Shown: piece by piece, positions 1 through 6,196 of the stretch
Layout: each line of letters starts with the position of its first letter
Numbering within the stretch: position 1 is the first letter of the stretch
Assembly (NCBI GenBank): GCA_028869495.1
Contig: JAGWRY010000010.1
Span: 1 to 6,196 of the forward strand
Length of the DNA: 6,196 nt
Source: Elusimicrobiota bacterium
GTDB taxonomy: Bacteria; Elusimicrobiota; Elusimicrobia; UBA1565; UBA9628
Direction of reading: 5' to 3'
Translations under genes and position numbers: made by a program
Notes under the pieces: model-generated
Databases searched by the model: none
What the model was told of the DNA's origin: nothing
The model's input: only the letters and a program-made list of their open reading frames with translations

Positions 1-2
1 CC

Positions 3-908
3 GCGGCGCCGCGGCGGGCCTACGTCCTGTCGCGCCCGCTGCGCGAGACGGTCTCGCTGGGCCCGGTCGCCCTGGGCGCGCACGCCGTCTGCGGCGCGGG
101 CTGGGAGTCGCTGAAGATCTTCCTCGGCTGGAAGGCCGGCGGCTGGGGCGGCGCGCTCGGCGTCGGCGCCGTCGAGCTTCCGTTCGCGCCGCTGATGGCG
201 ACGGGGCGCAGTCTCGCGCACCTCGGCCTGCTGTATTGGCGGCGCAAGCTCGCGGTCCTGCGCGGGCTGGCGCGCACGCCCGGCGTCGAGACGATCCGCG
301 TGCTGACGACCGCGCGCGTCGAGTTCTGGGGGCCGTTCGCGCGGCGCATGGAGAACGTCGGGCTGATCTTCGTCGAGACGTCGGCCGAGCCGCCGGCGGA
401 ACTCGGGCGCTTCGGCGCGCCGATCCCGCTCGGCGACGTCGCCGGGCGCCGCCTGCGCCTGACTCTGCACGCGGAGTCGGTCGCGGCGGCCGCGGTCTGG
501 ACGCCGACGCTGGCCGGACTGCTCGCGGGCCGGGAGATCCCCGCCGGGGTCGCCGAGGCCTGGCGCGGCGCCCTGTCGGCCGCGCGCCCCGCCTCCCCGC
601 TCGGGCGCCTGCTGGCCGGGGTCTCGTCGGCGCGGAACCTGCGCGTGCGGGCGGAGCTGCTGGACGCCGACGGGAGCGCGACGCCGCTGGGCGAGGTCGC
701 GACCGGCCCGGCGGCGCTGAAGCTGATCGGCCTGGGCCCGCTCGACCGCCTGAGGACCTTCCTGCATCGCCCTCTGCCGGCGCGCGCGGTCCCGATCTCG
801 CGGAGCGACGTCGAACGCCCCGACGCCGCGCGCCCGCGGGGCGCGCTCGCGCGCCTGCGCCGCGCGTGGCGTCGCCTGACGGGGCGGCTGATCGTCGCGA
901 GGGGCTGA
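3..908 (+). CDS. Unrecognised protein, C-terminal part (5' end outside window)
   Basis: The frame is open from the left edge (first whole codon at base 3) to a TGA at 906-908, giving 301 visible residues. An ATG at 195 lies inside this frame, but the reading frame and its composition continue upstream of it, so I treat the gene as cut by the window edge rather than starting there. The visible part begins with a Gly/Ala/Trp-rich stretch, then passes through a mixed Ala/Leu/Arg-rich region with two apparent beta-type segments (around RVEFWGPFARR and GLIFVETS). It ends in a strongly basic tail of about 25 residues (RARLRRAWRRLTGRL-like). I see no signal peptide, clear membrane helix or catalytic motif in this part. 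The coding frame is supported by strong G/C bias at third positions and by ending 66 bp before the citrate synthase start. I do not recognise the family. Confidence 0.6.
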   Translation, partial: AAPRRAYVLSRPLRETVSLGPVALGAHAVCGAGWESLKIFLGWKAGGWGGALGVGAVELPFAPLMATGRSLAHLGLLYWRRKLAVLRGLARTPGVETIRVLTTARVEFWGPFARRMENVGLIFVETSAEPPAELGRFGAPIPLGDVAGRRLRLTLHAESVAAAAVWTPTLAGLLAGREIPAGVAEAWRGALSAARPASPLGRLLAGVSSARNLRVRAELLDADGSATPLGEVATGPAALKLIGLGPLDRLRTFLHRPLPARAVPISRSDVERPDAARPRGALARLRRAWRRLTGRLIVARG

Positions 909-960
909 CGCGGACGCGGAAAAATTGTTTCATACGACATAGGATATTCGACGCAGATTC

Positions 961-966
961 GAGGAG
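961..966 (+). promoter_or_regulatory. Ribosome binding site of citrate synthase
   Basis: GAGGAG lies 8 nt upstream of the ATG at 975. It is a good Shine-Dalgarno match at normal spacing and fixes this ATG as the start. Confidence 0.8.
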
Positions 967-974
967 AGCGACAC

Positions 975-2306
<1,332 letters not shown>

Positions 2307-2393
2307 GCACCGCGTTGTAGCGGAGTATTTGGCAACGTTTCATGCTCGCAATGTGGCTATACGAATAACTGCGCCATCGATGAGGGCGTGGCC

Positions 2394-2421
2394 TTGACAA
2401 TTAGAGGCGGCGCCCTATACT
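2394..2421 (+). promoter_or_regulatory. Near-consensus sigma-70-type promoter of the two-gene cassette
   Basis: A perfect -35 TTGACA (2394-2399) is followed after 16 bp by TATACT (2416-2421), which matches the -10 consensus at five of six positions. Transcription would start near 2428, leaving a leader of about 40 nt before the ATG at 2469. The spacer contains the palindrome GGCGCC (2409-2414), and CATCGATG (2375-2382), an 8-bp palindrome, lies 11 bp upstream of the -35 box. Either could be an operator, but both are short. It is the strongest promoter-like element I saw in the window. Confidence 0.75.
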
Positions 2422-2468
2422 TCCAGTAGTGGTAGGAAATTTGTTACCCTAAAACCCCACCTTAGGCG

Positions 2469-2711
2469 ATGCTAAACAACGCAATTCTATTCGACGCCGC
2501 GTCCAGAGAATTTATTTTGGACACCTTCGATAAGGCAGTAGACGTTGAGGGCTTTATTGTAGAGAAGTCTAATCCGAAACAGCGAGTGCTTACTCGCGAT
2601 GGCGAGGAAGTTCGGGTTGAAGACTTTGCTGGCATCAAAAAGGGCTCCCTCCTATTCTTCAAGAAAGATTTACCCTCCCTTATCACGCTTTCTGATTTAA
2701 TGGAGCGTTGA
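2469..2711 (+). CDS. Unrecognised small protein, first gene of AT-rich cassette
   Basis: An 80-residue protein of unknown function, probably cytoplasmic: no signal peptide or membrane helix is visible. Charged residues are evenly spread, with a slight acidic excess (15 Asp/Glu against 12 Lys/Arg). The pattern suggests a short N-terminal helix (about residues 10-24), then several short beta strands: GFIVEK (29-33), RVLTRDGEEVRV (39-50, a likely beta hairpin turning at DGEE) and GSLLFFKK (59-66). A short helix LSDLMER ends it. This could be a small beta-barrel-like fold, which is inference only. The ATG is the first possible in-frame start, because a TAG codon lies at 2463-2465. Its ribosome binding site is poor, only AGG at 2464-2466, 2 nt from the ATG. 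Third codon positions are about half A/T, unlike the flanking genes. It lies about 40 bp behind a strong promoter and 6 bp before the next gene, so the two are probably co-transcribed. A regulator, antitoxin or partner of the larger protein is possible but unproven. Confidence 0.7.
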   Translation: MLNNAILFDAASREFILDTFDKAVDVEGFIVEKSNPKQRVLTRDGEEVRVEDFAGIKKGSLLFFKKDLPSLITLSDLMER

Positions 2712-2717
2712 TACCGT

Positions 2718-3584
2718 ATGGATTGGGCTGCGGCGATTGCGAGACTCGCCAAGGCCATTTCAGGCTGGGCTGCAGTACGTATCGAAAAGCCCACCATTAA
2801 CATTATCACTGGTGGGAACGTCGGGAGCGTCCCTCGCTCGTCTCGTAAATCAAACCCCACCAAGCCCCGACGTAAATCTCTGCAGCTTGATATTAATAAG
2901 CTTAGCAGAGAGCAGAAGCAGCAACTTCAGCGTGCTCTGCGTGCCGCTCTAGATGATGGGCAGACCTTCATCTTAGATGAAACTCCTGAAATCCTTGAAG
3001 GCATCGAGGAAAGCTCTAAATCCCCGAAGAATCAAGAGCTCCAATCCGCCCTCCAGCCATATCTTTCTGCTGCGGACTTCATCGCGCTTCGAGCTGCGAT
3101 TGTTCTACGTCATATGCGTGCCAATCGGATGGTTACGCTCAGAATGAAAGGGGACATAATCAATAAATTCGGAGATCGTGGGGCCAAAATCGCCAATCTC
3201 TGTAGCGCCGGGTATTTCGATAACATCGTAGCGCATCTTAAAAAAGTCCAGTCTCAAAGAGGATTCGATTCTGACGCGTTTCGTCGGAAGATGGATGAAT
3301 TTATTTCGCAGTCGGCATTCGCGCTGTTTGTTCAAAAAGATTGGGCGAGGCTGCACACGAGGAAATCAATCCTTGAGCGCATACGAATAAACGCGGGCTA
3401 CGGAATAAACAAGCTCGTAATTCATGCCATTGGCGAAGAAAATATCGAAAAAGTCCAGAGTATTACGGATGCCATCCTGAGAGAGTTTGGAGACATCCGA
3501 AAGACAAAAGAGGACGAAGTTGCCGGCGAGATTAGGATTTGTCTCGAATTCCCGAGTAGTATTTCTCGGGCGCTAGACAACTGA
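2718..3584 (+). CDS. Unrecognised 288-residue protein, second gene of AT-rich cassette
   Basis: A protein of unknown function, probably cytoplasmic. Residues 1-22 form a likely amphipathic helix (DWAAAIARLAKAISGW). A beta-like Gly/Asn segment follows (TINIITGGNVG, 26-36), then a basic, Pro/Ser-rich linker (39-53, PRSSRKSNPTKPRRK) that could be flexible or bind nucleic acid. From about residue 56 to the C-terminus the protein looks mostly helical and charged. The most distinctive part is FGDRGAKIANLCSAGYFD (151-168), including the only two-residue Cys-Ser step near an aromatic pair, which reads like a conserved family signature. A second dense patch is ILERIRINAGYGINKLVIHAIG (218-239). I recognise no nuclease, NTPase, methyltransferase or helix-turn-helix motif. 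The ATG at 2718 has GGAG (2702-2705) 12 nt upstream, inside the end of the preceding gene, so translation may be coupled. Codon use is much more AT-rich than in the neighbours, which suggests acquisition by transfer. It may be the effector of a two-gene accessory module, but this is a guess from arrangement only. Confidence 0.75.
   Translation: MDWAAAIARLAKAISGWAAVRIEKPTINIITGGNVGSVPRSSRKSNPTKPRRKSLQLDINKLSREQKQQLQRALRAALDDGQTFILDETPEILEGIEESSKSPKNQELQSALQPYLSAADFIALRAAIVLRHMRANRMVTLRMKGDIINKFGDRGAKIANLCSAGYFDNIVAHLKKVQSQRGFDSDAFRRKMDEFISQSAFALFVQKDWARLHTRKSILERIRINAGYGINKLVIHAIGEENIEKVQSITDAILREFGDIRKTKEDEVAGEIRICLEFPSSISRALDN
3551..3570 (+). repeat. Inverted repeat inside 3' end of the 288-codon gene
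   Basis: CCCGAG (3551-3556) and CTCGGG (3565-3570) form a perfect 6-bp stem with an 8-base loop, 14 bp before the end of the coding region. In RNA it could fold and stabilise the 3' end or slow transcription. No T-run follows, so it is not a typical terminator. Confidence 0.4.
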
Positions 3585-3617
3585 ACGGTATGGAGATGCC
3601 GCTGGACTGATCGCATC

Positions 3618-3640
3618 CCTCCCGCTGACAAATCGGGAGG
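3618..3640. terminator. Hairpin between convergent genes, possible two-way terminator
   Basis: CCTCCCG (3618-3624) and CGGGAGG (3634-3640) form a perfect 7-bp, GC-rich stem with a 9-base loop, 34 bp after the cassette's second gene and 19 bp beyond the stop of the exonuclease gene on the other strand. The position fits a shared terminator of convergent transcription units. Against this, neither strand shows a proper T-run directly after the stem (only GTTTCT begins to appear at 3655 on the + strand), so termination would be weak or factor-dependent. Confidence 0.45.
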
Positions 3641-3658
3641 CTCTCGGCAGGCTAGTTT

Positions 3659-4432
3659 CTAAGCTGCGAGCTCGATCCCGGCCGGGCAGTGGTCGGAGCC
3701 GGTCACTTCGGGCGACAGCCACGCCTTCTTCAGGCGGGGCCTCAGCTCCGCGCTGACGAAGAAGTAGTCGATGCGCCAGCCGACGTTGCGCTCGCGCGCG
3801 CGGCTCTGCATGTCCCACCACGAATAGTGGTCGGGGCCGGTCTCGAACTCGCGGAAGGTGTCGACGAAGCCGGCGGCCAGCAGCTTGTCGATCCACGCGC
3901 ACTCCTGGGGCAGGAACCCGGAGACGCCGCGGTTCTCCTTCGGGCGGGCGAGGTCGATCTCCTTGTGGGCGGTGTTCACGTCGCCGCAGATCACGAGGTT
4001 CTTCTCGCCGCGCTTGCGGTAGCGGGGGATCACTTCCTCCAGGAGGGCGTCGTAGAAGCCCATCTTGAACTTCAGGCGCTCCTCGTCGCGCTTGCCGTTC
4101 GGGAAGTAGACGTTGAACAGCGTCACGTCGCCGTGGCGCGTGACCAGGACGCGGCCTTCGCCGTCCCAGGCCTTGATCCCGAAGCCGCGCTCGACGCGGT
4201 CGGGGACGGTCTTCGAGAAGGTCGCCACGCCCGAGTAGCCCTTCTTCTCGCCCCAATGCCACTCGCCGTGCAGGCCGAACGGGTGGATCATGTCGGGCTC
4301 GAGCTGGTCGGTCTGGGCCTTCGTCTCCTGCAGGCAGTAGACGTCGGCGGCCTGGCGCTTGAACCACTCCTGCACGAGGCCCTTGCGCCAGACGGCGCGG
4401 TAGCCGTTGACGTTCCAGGAAAGGAGCTTCAC
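3659..4432 (-). CDS. xthA: Exodeoxyribonuclease III / AP endonuclease
   Basis: Cuts DNA 5' to abasic sites and degrades one strand 3' to 5' during base-excision repair, with a divalent metal. At 257 residues it is close to the 268 of E. coli ExoIII and is a complete endonuclease/exonuclease/phosphatase-fold enzyme. Visible active-site residues are Asn7 (SWNVNG), metal ligand Glu36 (LQETKA), Tyr109 (NVYFPNG), Asp151 and Asn153 (CGDVNTAHKEIDLARP), Asp222 (WRIDYFFVS) and the Asp247-His248 pair (GSDHCP). Family-typical aromatic residues are in SWWDMQ. The start codon is GTG (complement of CAC at 4430-4432), which gives the expected N-terminus KLLSWNVNG. It lies 6 bp after the aminotransferase stop with no clear Shine-Dalgarno site, so translation is probably coupled to that gene. 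Its 3' end faces the AT-rich cassette. The product could prefer either AP sites or 3' ends; the family assignment is firm, the exact specificity is not. Confidence 0.95.
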   Translation of the reverse strand: MKLLSWNVNGYRAVWRKGLVQEWFKRQAADVYCLQETKAQTDQLEPDMIHPFGLHGEWHWGEKKGYSGVATFSKTVPDRVERGFGIKAWDGEGRVLVTRHGDVTLFNVYFPNGKRDEERLKFKMGFYDALLEEVIPRYRKRGEKNLVICGDVNTAHKEIDLARPKENRGVSGFLPQECAWIDKLLAAGFVDTFREFETGPDHYSWWDMQSRARERNVGWRIDYFFVSAELRPRLKKAWLSPEVTGSDHCPAGIELAA

Positions 4433-4438
4433 GCGGCG

Positions 4439-5332
4439 CTACTTCGTCTTGACGGTCTCGTAGACCGGGGTCCCGGTCGAGTTCGCATAGTCGCGGAAGT
4501 GCTTGATCAGCTTCTTCGTGACCGGGCCGGCGGCGCCGGAGCCGATCACGCGGCCGTCGATCTTGACGCCGGCGATCACCTCGGCGCCGGTGCCGGTCAG
4601 GAAGACCTCGTCGGCGCTGTAGAGGTCGTAGCGCGGGAAGTTGCGCTCGATCACCTTGACGCCCAGCTTCTTCTCGGCCAGCTCCATCACGACGTTGCGC
4701 GTGACGCCGACCAGGATGCCGGCCGAGGTCGGGGGCGTGAAGATCTTGTCGTTCTTGACGAAGAAGATGTTGTCGCCCGAGCACTCGGAGACGTGGCCGG
4801 TCGCGTTGAGCAGGATCGCCTCCTGCGCGCCGGCCGCGGTCGCCTCGGCGCGGGCCAGGATGTTGGCCAGGTAGTTCAGCGACTTGACCCCCGGCGTCAC
4901 CTGGTCGAGGCCCTTCTGCCGGATCGTCGACGTGACCAGGGTCAGGCCCTTCTCGTAGAACTCCTCCGGGTAGAGCTCGATGCGGTCGGCGATGATGAAG
5001 AGCGAGGAGTTGCCCTTGCACTTGCGCATGTCGAGGCCGAGGTCGCCGACGCCGCGCGTGACGACGAGTCGGATGTAGGCGTCCTTCAGGCCGTTGACGC
5101 GGACGGTCTCGACGATCGCCTTCTCGATCTCCTTGAGCGGGATCGGGAGCTTCAGGAGGATCGCGTTGGCGGAGTCCTCCAGGCGCGCGAGGTGGTCGTC
5201 CAGGCGGAAGATGCGGCCGTTGTAGGCGCGGATGCCCTCGAAGATGCCGTCTCCGTAGAGCACGCCGTGGTCGAAGACGGAGATCTTCGCCTCGTCCTTC
5301 TCGCAGTATTTTCCGTCGATGTAGATCTTCAT
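4439..5332 (-). CDS. ilvE: Branched-chain amino acid aminotransferase
   Basis: A PLP-dependent fold type IV transaminase that exchanges the amino group between glutamate and the branched-chain 2-oxo acids, the last step of Leu, Ile and Val synthesis and the first of their breakdown. The protein is 297 residues, a usual length. Visible motifs are DHGVLYGDGIFEGIRAYNG (21-39), FRLDDHLARLEDSA (42-55), catalytic PLP lysine Lys150 in TPGVKSLNYLANILA, the cofactor-binding VSECSGDNIF with Glu183 (181-190), GVTR with Thr211 (209-212), and SADEVFLTGTGAEV (239-252). I chose the ATG at 5330-5332 because MKIYIDGKYC is the normal family N-terminus and GGAG lies 6 nt upstream. The frame stays open 28 codons further to a TTG at 5416, but that extension is Arg/Pro-rich and unlike the family. 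D-amino acid aminotransferases and 4-amino-4-deoxychorismate lyases share this fold; FEGIRAY and the overall pattern favour IlvE. It is followed after 6 bp by the exonuclease gene. Confidence 0.93.
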   Translation of the reverse strand: MKIYIDGKYCEKDEAKISVFDHGVLYGDGIFEGIRAYNGRIFRLDDHLARLEDSANAILLKLPIPLKEIEKAIVETVRVNGLKDAYIRLVVTRGVGDLGLDMRKCKGNSSLFIIADRIELYPEEFYEKGLTLVTSTIRQKGLDQVTPGVKSLNYLANILARAEATAAGAQEAILLNATGHVSECSGDNIFFVKNDKIFTPPTSAGILVGVTRNVVMELAEKKLGVKVIERNFPRYDLYSADEVFLTGTGAEVIAGVKIDGRVIGSGAAGPVTKKLIKHFRDYANSTGTPVYETVKTK

Positions 5333-5338
5333 CGGCGA

Positions 5339-5342
5339 CTCC
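5339..5342 (-). promoter_or_regulatory. Ribosome binding site deciding the ilvE start
   Basis: GGAG on the - strand lies 6 nt before the ATG at 5330-5332. It supports this start over the upstream TTG at 5416. Confidence 0.65.
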
Positions 5343-5371
5343 GGACGTCGGGGGATGGAAACGGCGAAGGG

Positions 5372-5401
5372 AGGATAACAAATCCGCGTCCGCGCCGTCG
5401 A
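5372..5401 (-). promoter_or_regulatory. Possible promoter of the ilvE-xthA operon
   Basis: On the - strand, TCGACG (5396-5401) and TATCCT (5372-5377) are separated by 18 bp and resemble -35 and -10 boxes (four of six matches each). They lie in the most AT-rich part of the 109-bp gap between the ABC ATPase gene and ilvE. The match is modest and the position is the main support. Confidence 0.3.
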
Positions 5402-5441
5402 CAGATTTGTCCGCAAGCGACGAAACGGCCGGGGCCTCCGC

Positions 5442-6134
5442 TCAGCGCAGGACGCCGTCGTCCATGCGCAGGACGCGGTCGGCGGTGCGCGACTCCGTCT
5501 CGTCGTGGGTGACGAGGACGACGGCGGTCCCGCGCTCGCGGGCGACGCGGCGCATGTCCGCGAAGACCTTCGCGCCGTTGGCGCGGTCGAGGTTGCCGGT
5601 CGGCTCGTCGGCGAGGACGACGGCCGGGGCGTTGGAGAGGGCGCGCGCGATCGCGGCGCGCTGGCGCTCGCCGCCCGAGGTCTGCGCGGGGAAGCGCGCG
5701 GCCAGCGCGCCGATGCCCAGCGAGTCGAGGAGCTCGCGGGCGCGGGACTCGGCGGCCGACAGCGGGGCGTCGGTCAGCTTCCGGGCGCGCGCGATGCGCG
5801 CGGGCATCGTCACGTTCTCCAGGATCGTGAACTCGGGCAGGAGCGAGTCGAACTGGAAGACGAAGCCCAGGCGCTCGTTGCGCAGGCGCGCGCGCTCGTC
5901 GTCGGAGAGGCGCGCGACGTCGGCCCCGCCGAGCTTCAGCTCGCCCTCGTCGGGGCGGTCCATCAGGCCCAGCAGGTTCAGGAGCGTGGACTTGCCCGAG
6001 CCGCTGGGGCCCAGCACCGCGACGAACTCCCCGGCTTCCACCGTCAGGTCCACGGCGCGCAGGACCGGGACGGCCGCGGGGCCGGTCCCGTAGGACTTGC
6101 GCACGCCGCGGGCCAGGATCGCGGGCTCAGCCAT
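5442..6134 (-). CDS. lolD: ABC transporter ATPase, LolD-type lipoprotein release or MacB-like export
   Basis: ATP-hydrolysing subunit of an inner-membrane ABC complex. In the LolCDE family it powers release of lipoproteins to the carrier LolA. The 230 residues form one complete nucleotide-binding domain: Walker A GPSGSGKST (42-50), Q-loop Gln94 in FVFQFDSLLPEFTILENV, signature SGGERQR (153-159), Walker B VVLADE (172-177) with catalytic Glu177, D-loop NLD (181-183) and switch His210 in VLVTHDE. The stretch FQFDSLLPEFTILENVTMPA closely resembles LolD proteins, which favours that name over MacB or FtsE. The ATG at 6132-6134 overlaps the permease stop by 8 nt, and GGAGG (6144-6148) lies 9 nt upstream inside the permease gene, so the two are translated together. 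Whether the complex moves lipoproteins or another cargo needs the full permease, which is outside the window. The gene is 109 bp before ilvE, so it is probably a separate unit. Confidence 0.92.
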   Translation of the reverse strand: MAEPAILARGVRKSYGTGPAAVPVLRAVDLTVEAGEFVAVLGPSGSGKSTLLNLLGLMDRPDEGELKLGGADVARLSDDERARLRNERLGFVFQFDSLLPEFTILENVTMPARIARARKLTDAPLSAAESRARELLDSLGIGALAARFPAQTSGGERQRAAIARALSNAPAVVLADEPTGNLDRANGAKVFADMRRVARERGTAVVLVTHDETESRTADRVLRMDDGVLR

Positions 6135-6196
6135 AGTGGATGGCCTCCACCGGGTCGGCCTTGGCGGCGCGGCGGGCGGGGTAGATGGTGGCGACG
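6127..6196 (-). CDS. FtsX/LolC/LolE-type permease, last 22 residues (start outside window)
   Basis: The - strand reads VATIYPARRAAKADPVEAIHYG and then TGA (6127-6129). The pattern YPARRAAKxDPVEAI is the typical C-terminal tail, after the last membrane helix, of permeases in the LolC/LolE/MacB family, and the gene overlaps the following ATPase gene by 8 nt, as expected for a transporter operon. Only the tail is visible, so LolC, LolE and MacB-like permeases cannot be told apart. Confidence 0.85.
   Translation of the reverse strand, partial: VATIYPARRAAKADPVEAIHYG

Noticed and set aside
1..14. Perfect 14-bp palindrome CCGCGGCGCCGCGG at the window edge
   Set aside because: Lies within coding sequence made only of C and G, where such palindromes are expected by chance.
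921..950. AT-rich island before citrate synthase as a promoter (TTGTTT at 925, TAGGAT at 940)
   Set aside because: The candidate boxes are only 9 bp apart and no other pair has acceptable spacing, so no promoter is called although one may exist.
2310..2323. Small hairpin CCGC/GCGG just after the citrate synthase stop as a terminator
   Set aside because: Stem of only 4 bp and no T-run; too weak to call.
2462..2863. 133-codon open frame antisense to the cassette
   Set aside because: It starts inside the second cassette gene, has no visible promoter, and its product looks random; the + strand pair has the promoter and spacing.
2307..3658. Mobile element with target-site repeats, an att site in a tRNA, or a CRISPR array
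   Set aside because: By eye I found no matching direct repeats at the two ends, no terminal inverted repeats, no tRNA sequence, no transposase or integrase and no regular repeat spacing.
5414..5416. Upstream TTG start for ilvE giving 325 residues
   Set aside because: The extra 28 residues are unlike the family, and a good ribosome site precedes the internal ATG at 5332.
3573..5512. Two roughly 600-codon open frames, one per strand, across xthA and ilvE
   Set aside because: Both are mirrored frames of two firmly identified genes and have biased, motif-free translations.

Overview
The window comes from a very GC-rich bacterial chromosome: bases 541-600 are 54 of 60 G/C, and third codon positions in the housekeeping genes are almost all G or C. 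A lolD-like gene joined to a LolC/E-type permease suggests a Gram-negative (diderm) cell. The lineage cannot be fixed from this window.

Layout. The + strand starts with the 3' part of an unrecognised protein gene (3-908), followed by a complete citrate synthase gene (975-2306). Next is a compositionally different segment of about 1.3 kb (about 2307-3658; bases 3121-3180 are only 26 of 60 G/C). It carries two unrecognised, tightly linked + strand genes of 80 and 288 codons. They sit behind a near-consensus sigma-70-type promoter (TTGACA, 16 bp, TATACT) and are followed by a perfect 7-bp hairpin. The rest lies on the - strand, read right to left: the last 22 codons of an FtsX/LolC-type permease, overlapping a LolD-type ABC ATPase (5442-6134); then a branched-chain aminotransferase (4439-5332); then exodeoxyribonuclease III/AP endonuclease (3659-4432), 6 bp behind the aminotransferase.

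How the parts fit. The flanking genes are ordinary core functions: TCA-cycle entry, branched-chain amino acid transamination, base-excision repair, and lipoprotein release or a related export function. They do not form one pathway. The two-gene segment lies between the convergent 3' ends of the citrate synthase and exonuclease genes, where an insertion breaks no gene or promoter. Its base composition, private promoter and two uncharacterised proteins make it the most likely place for an undescribed accessory system. No transposase, integrase, flanking repeat, tRNA or CRISPR array was seen, and no function can be assigned from sequence alone.
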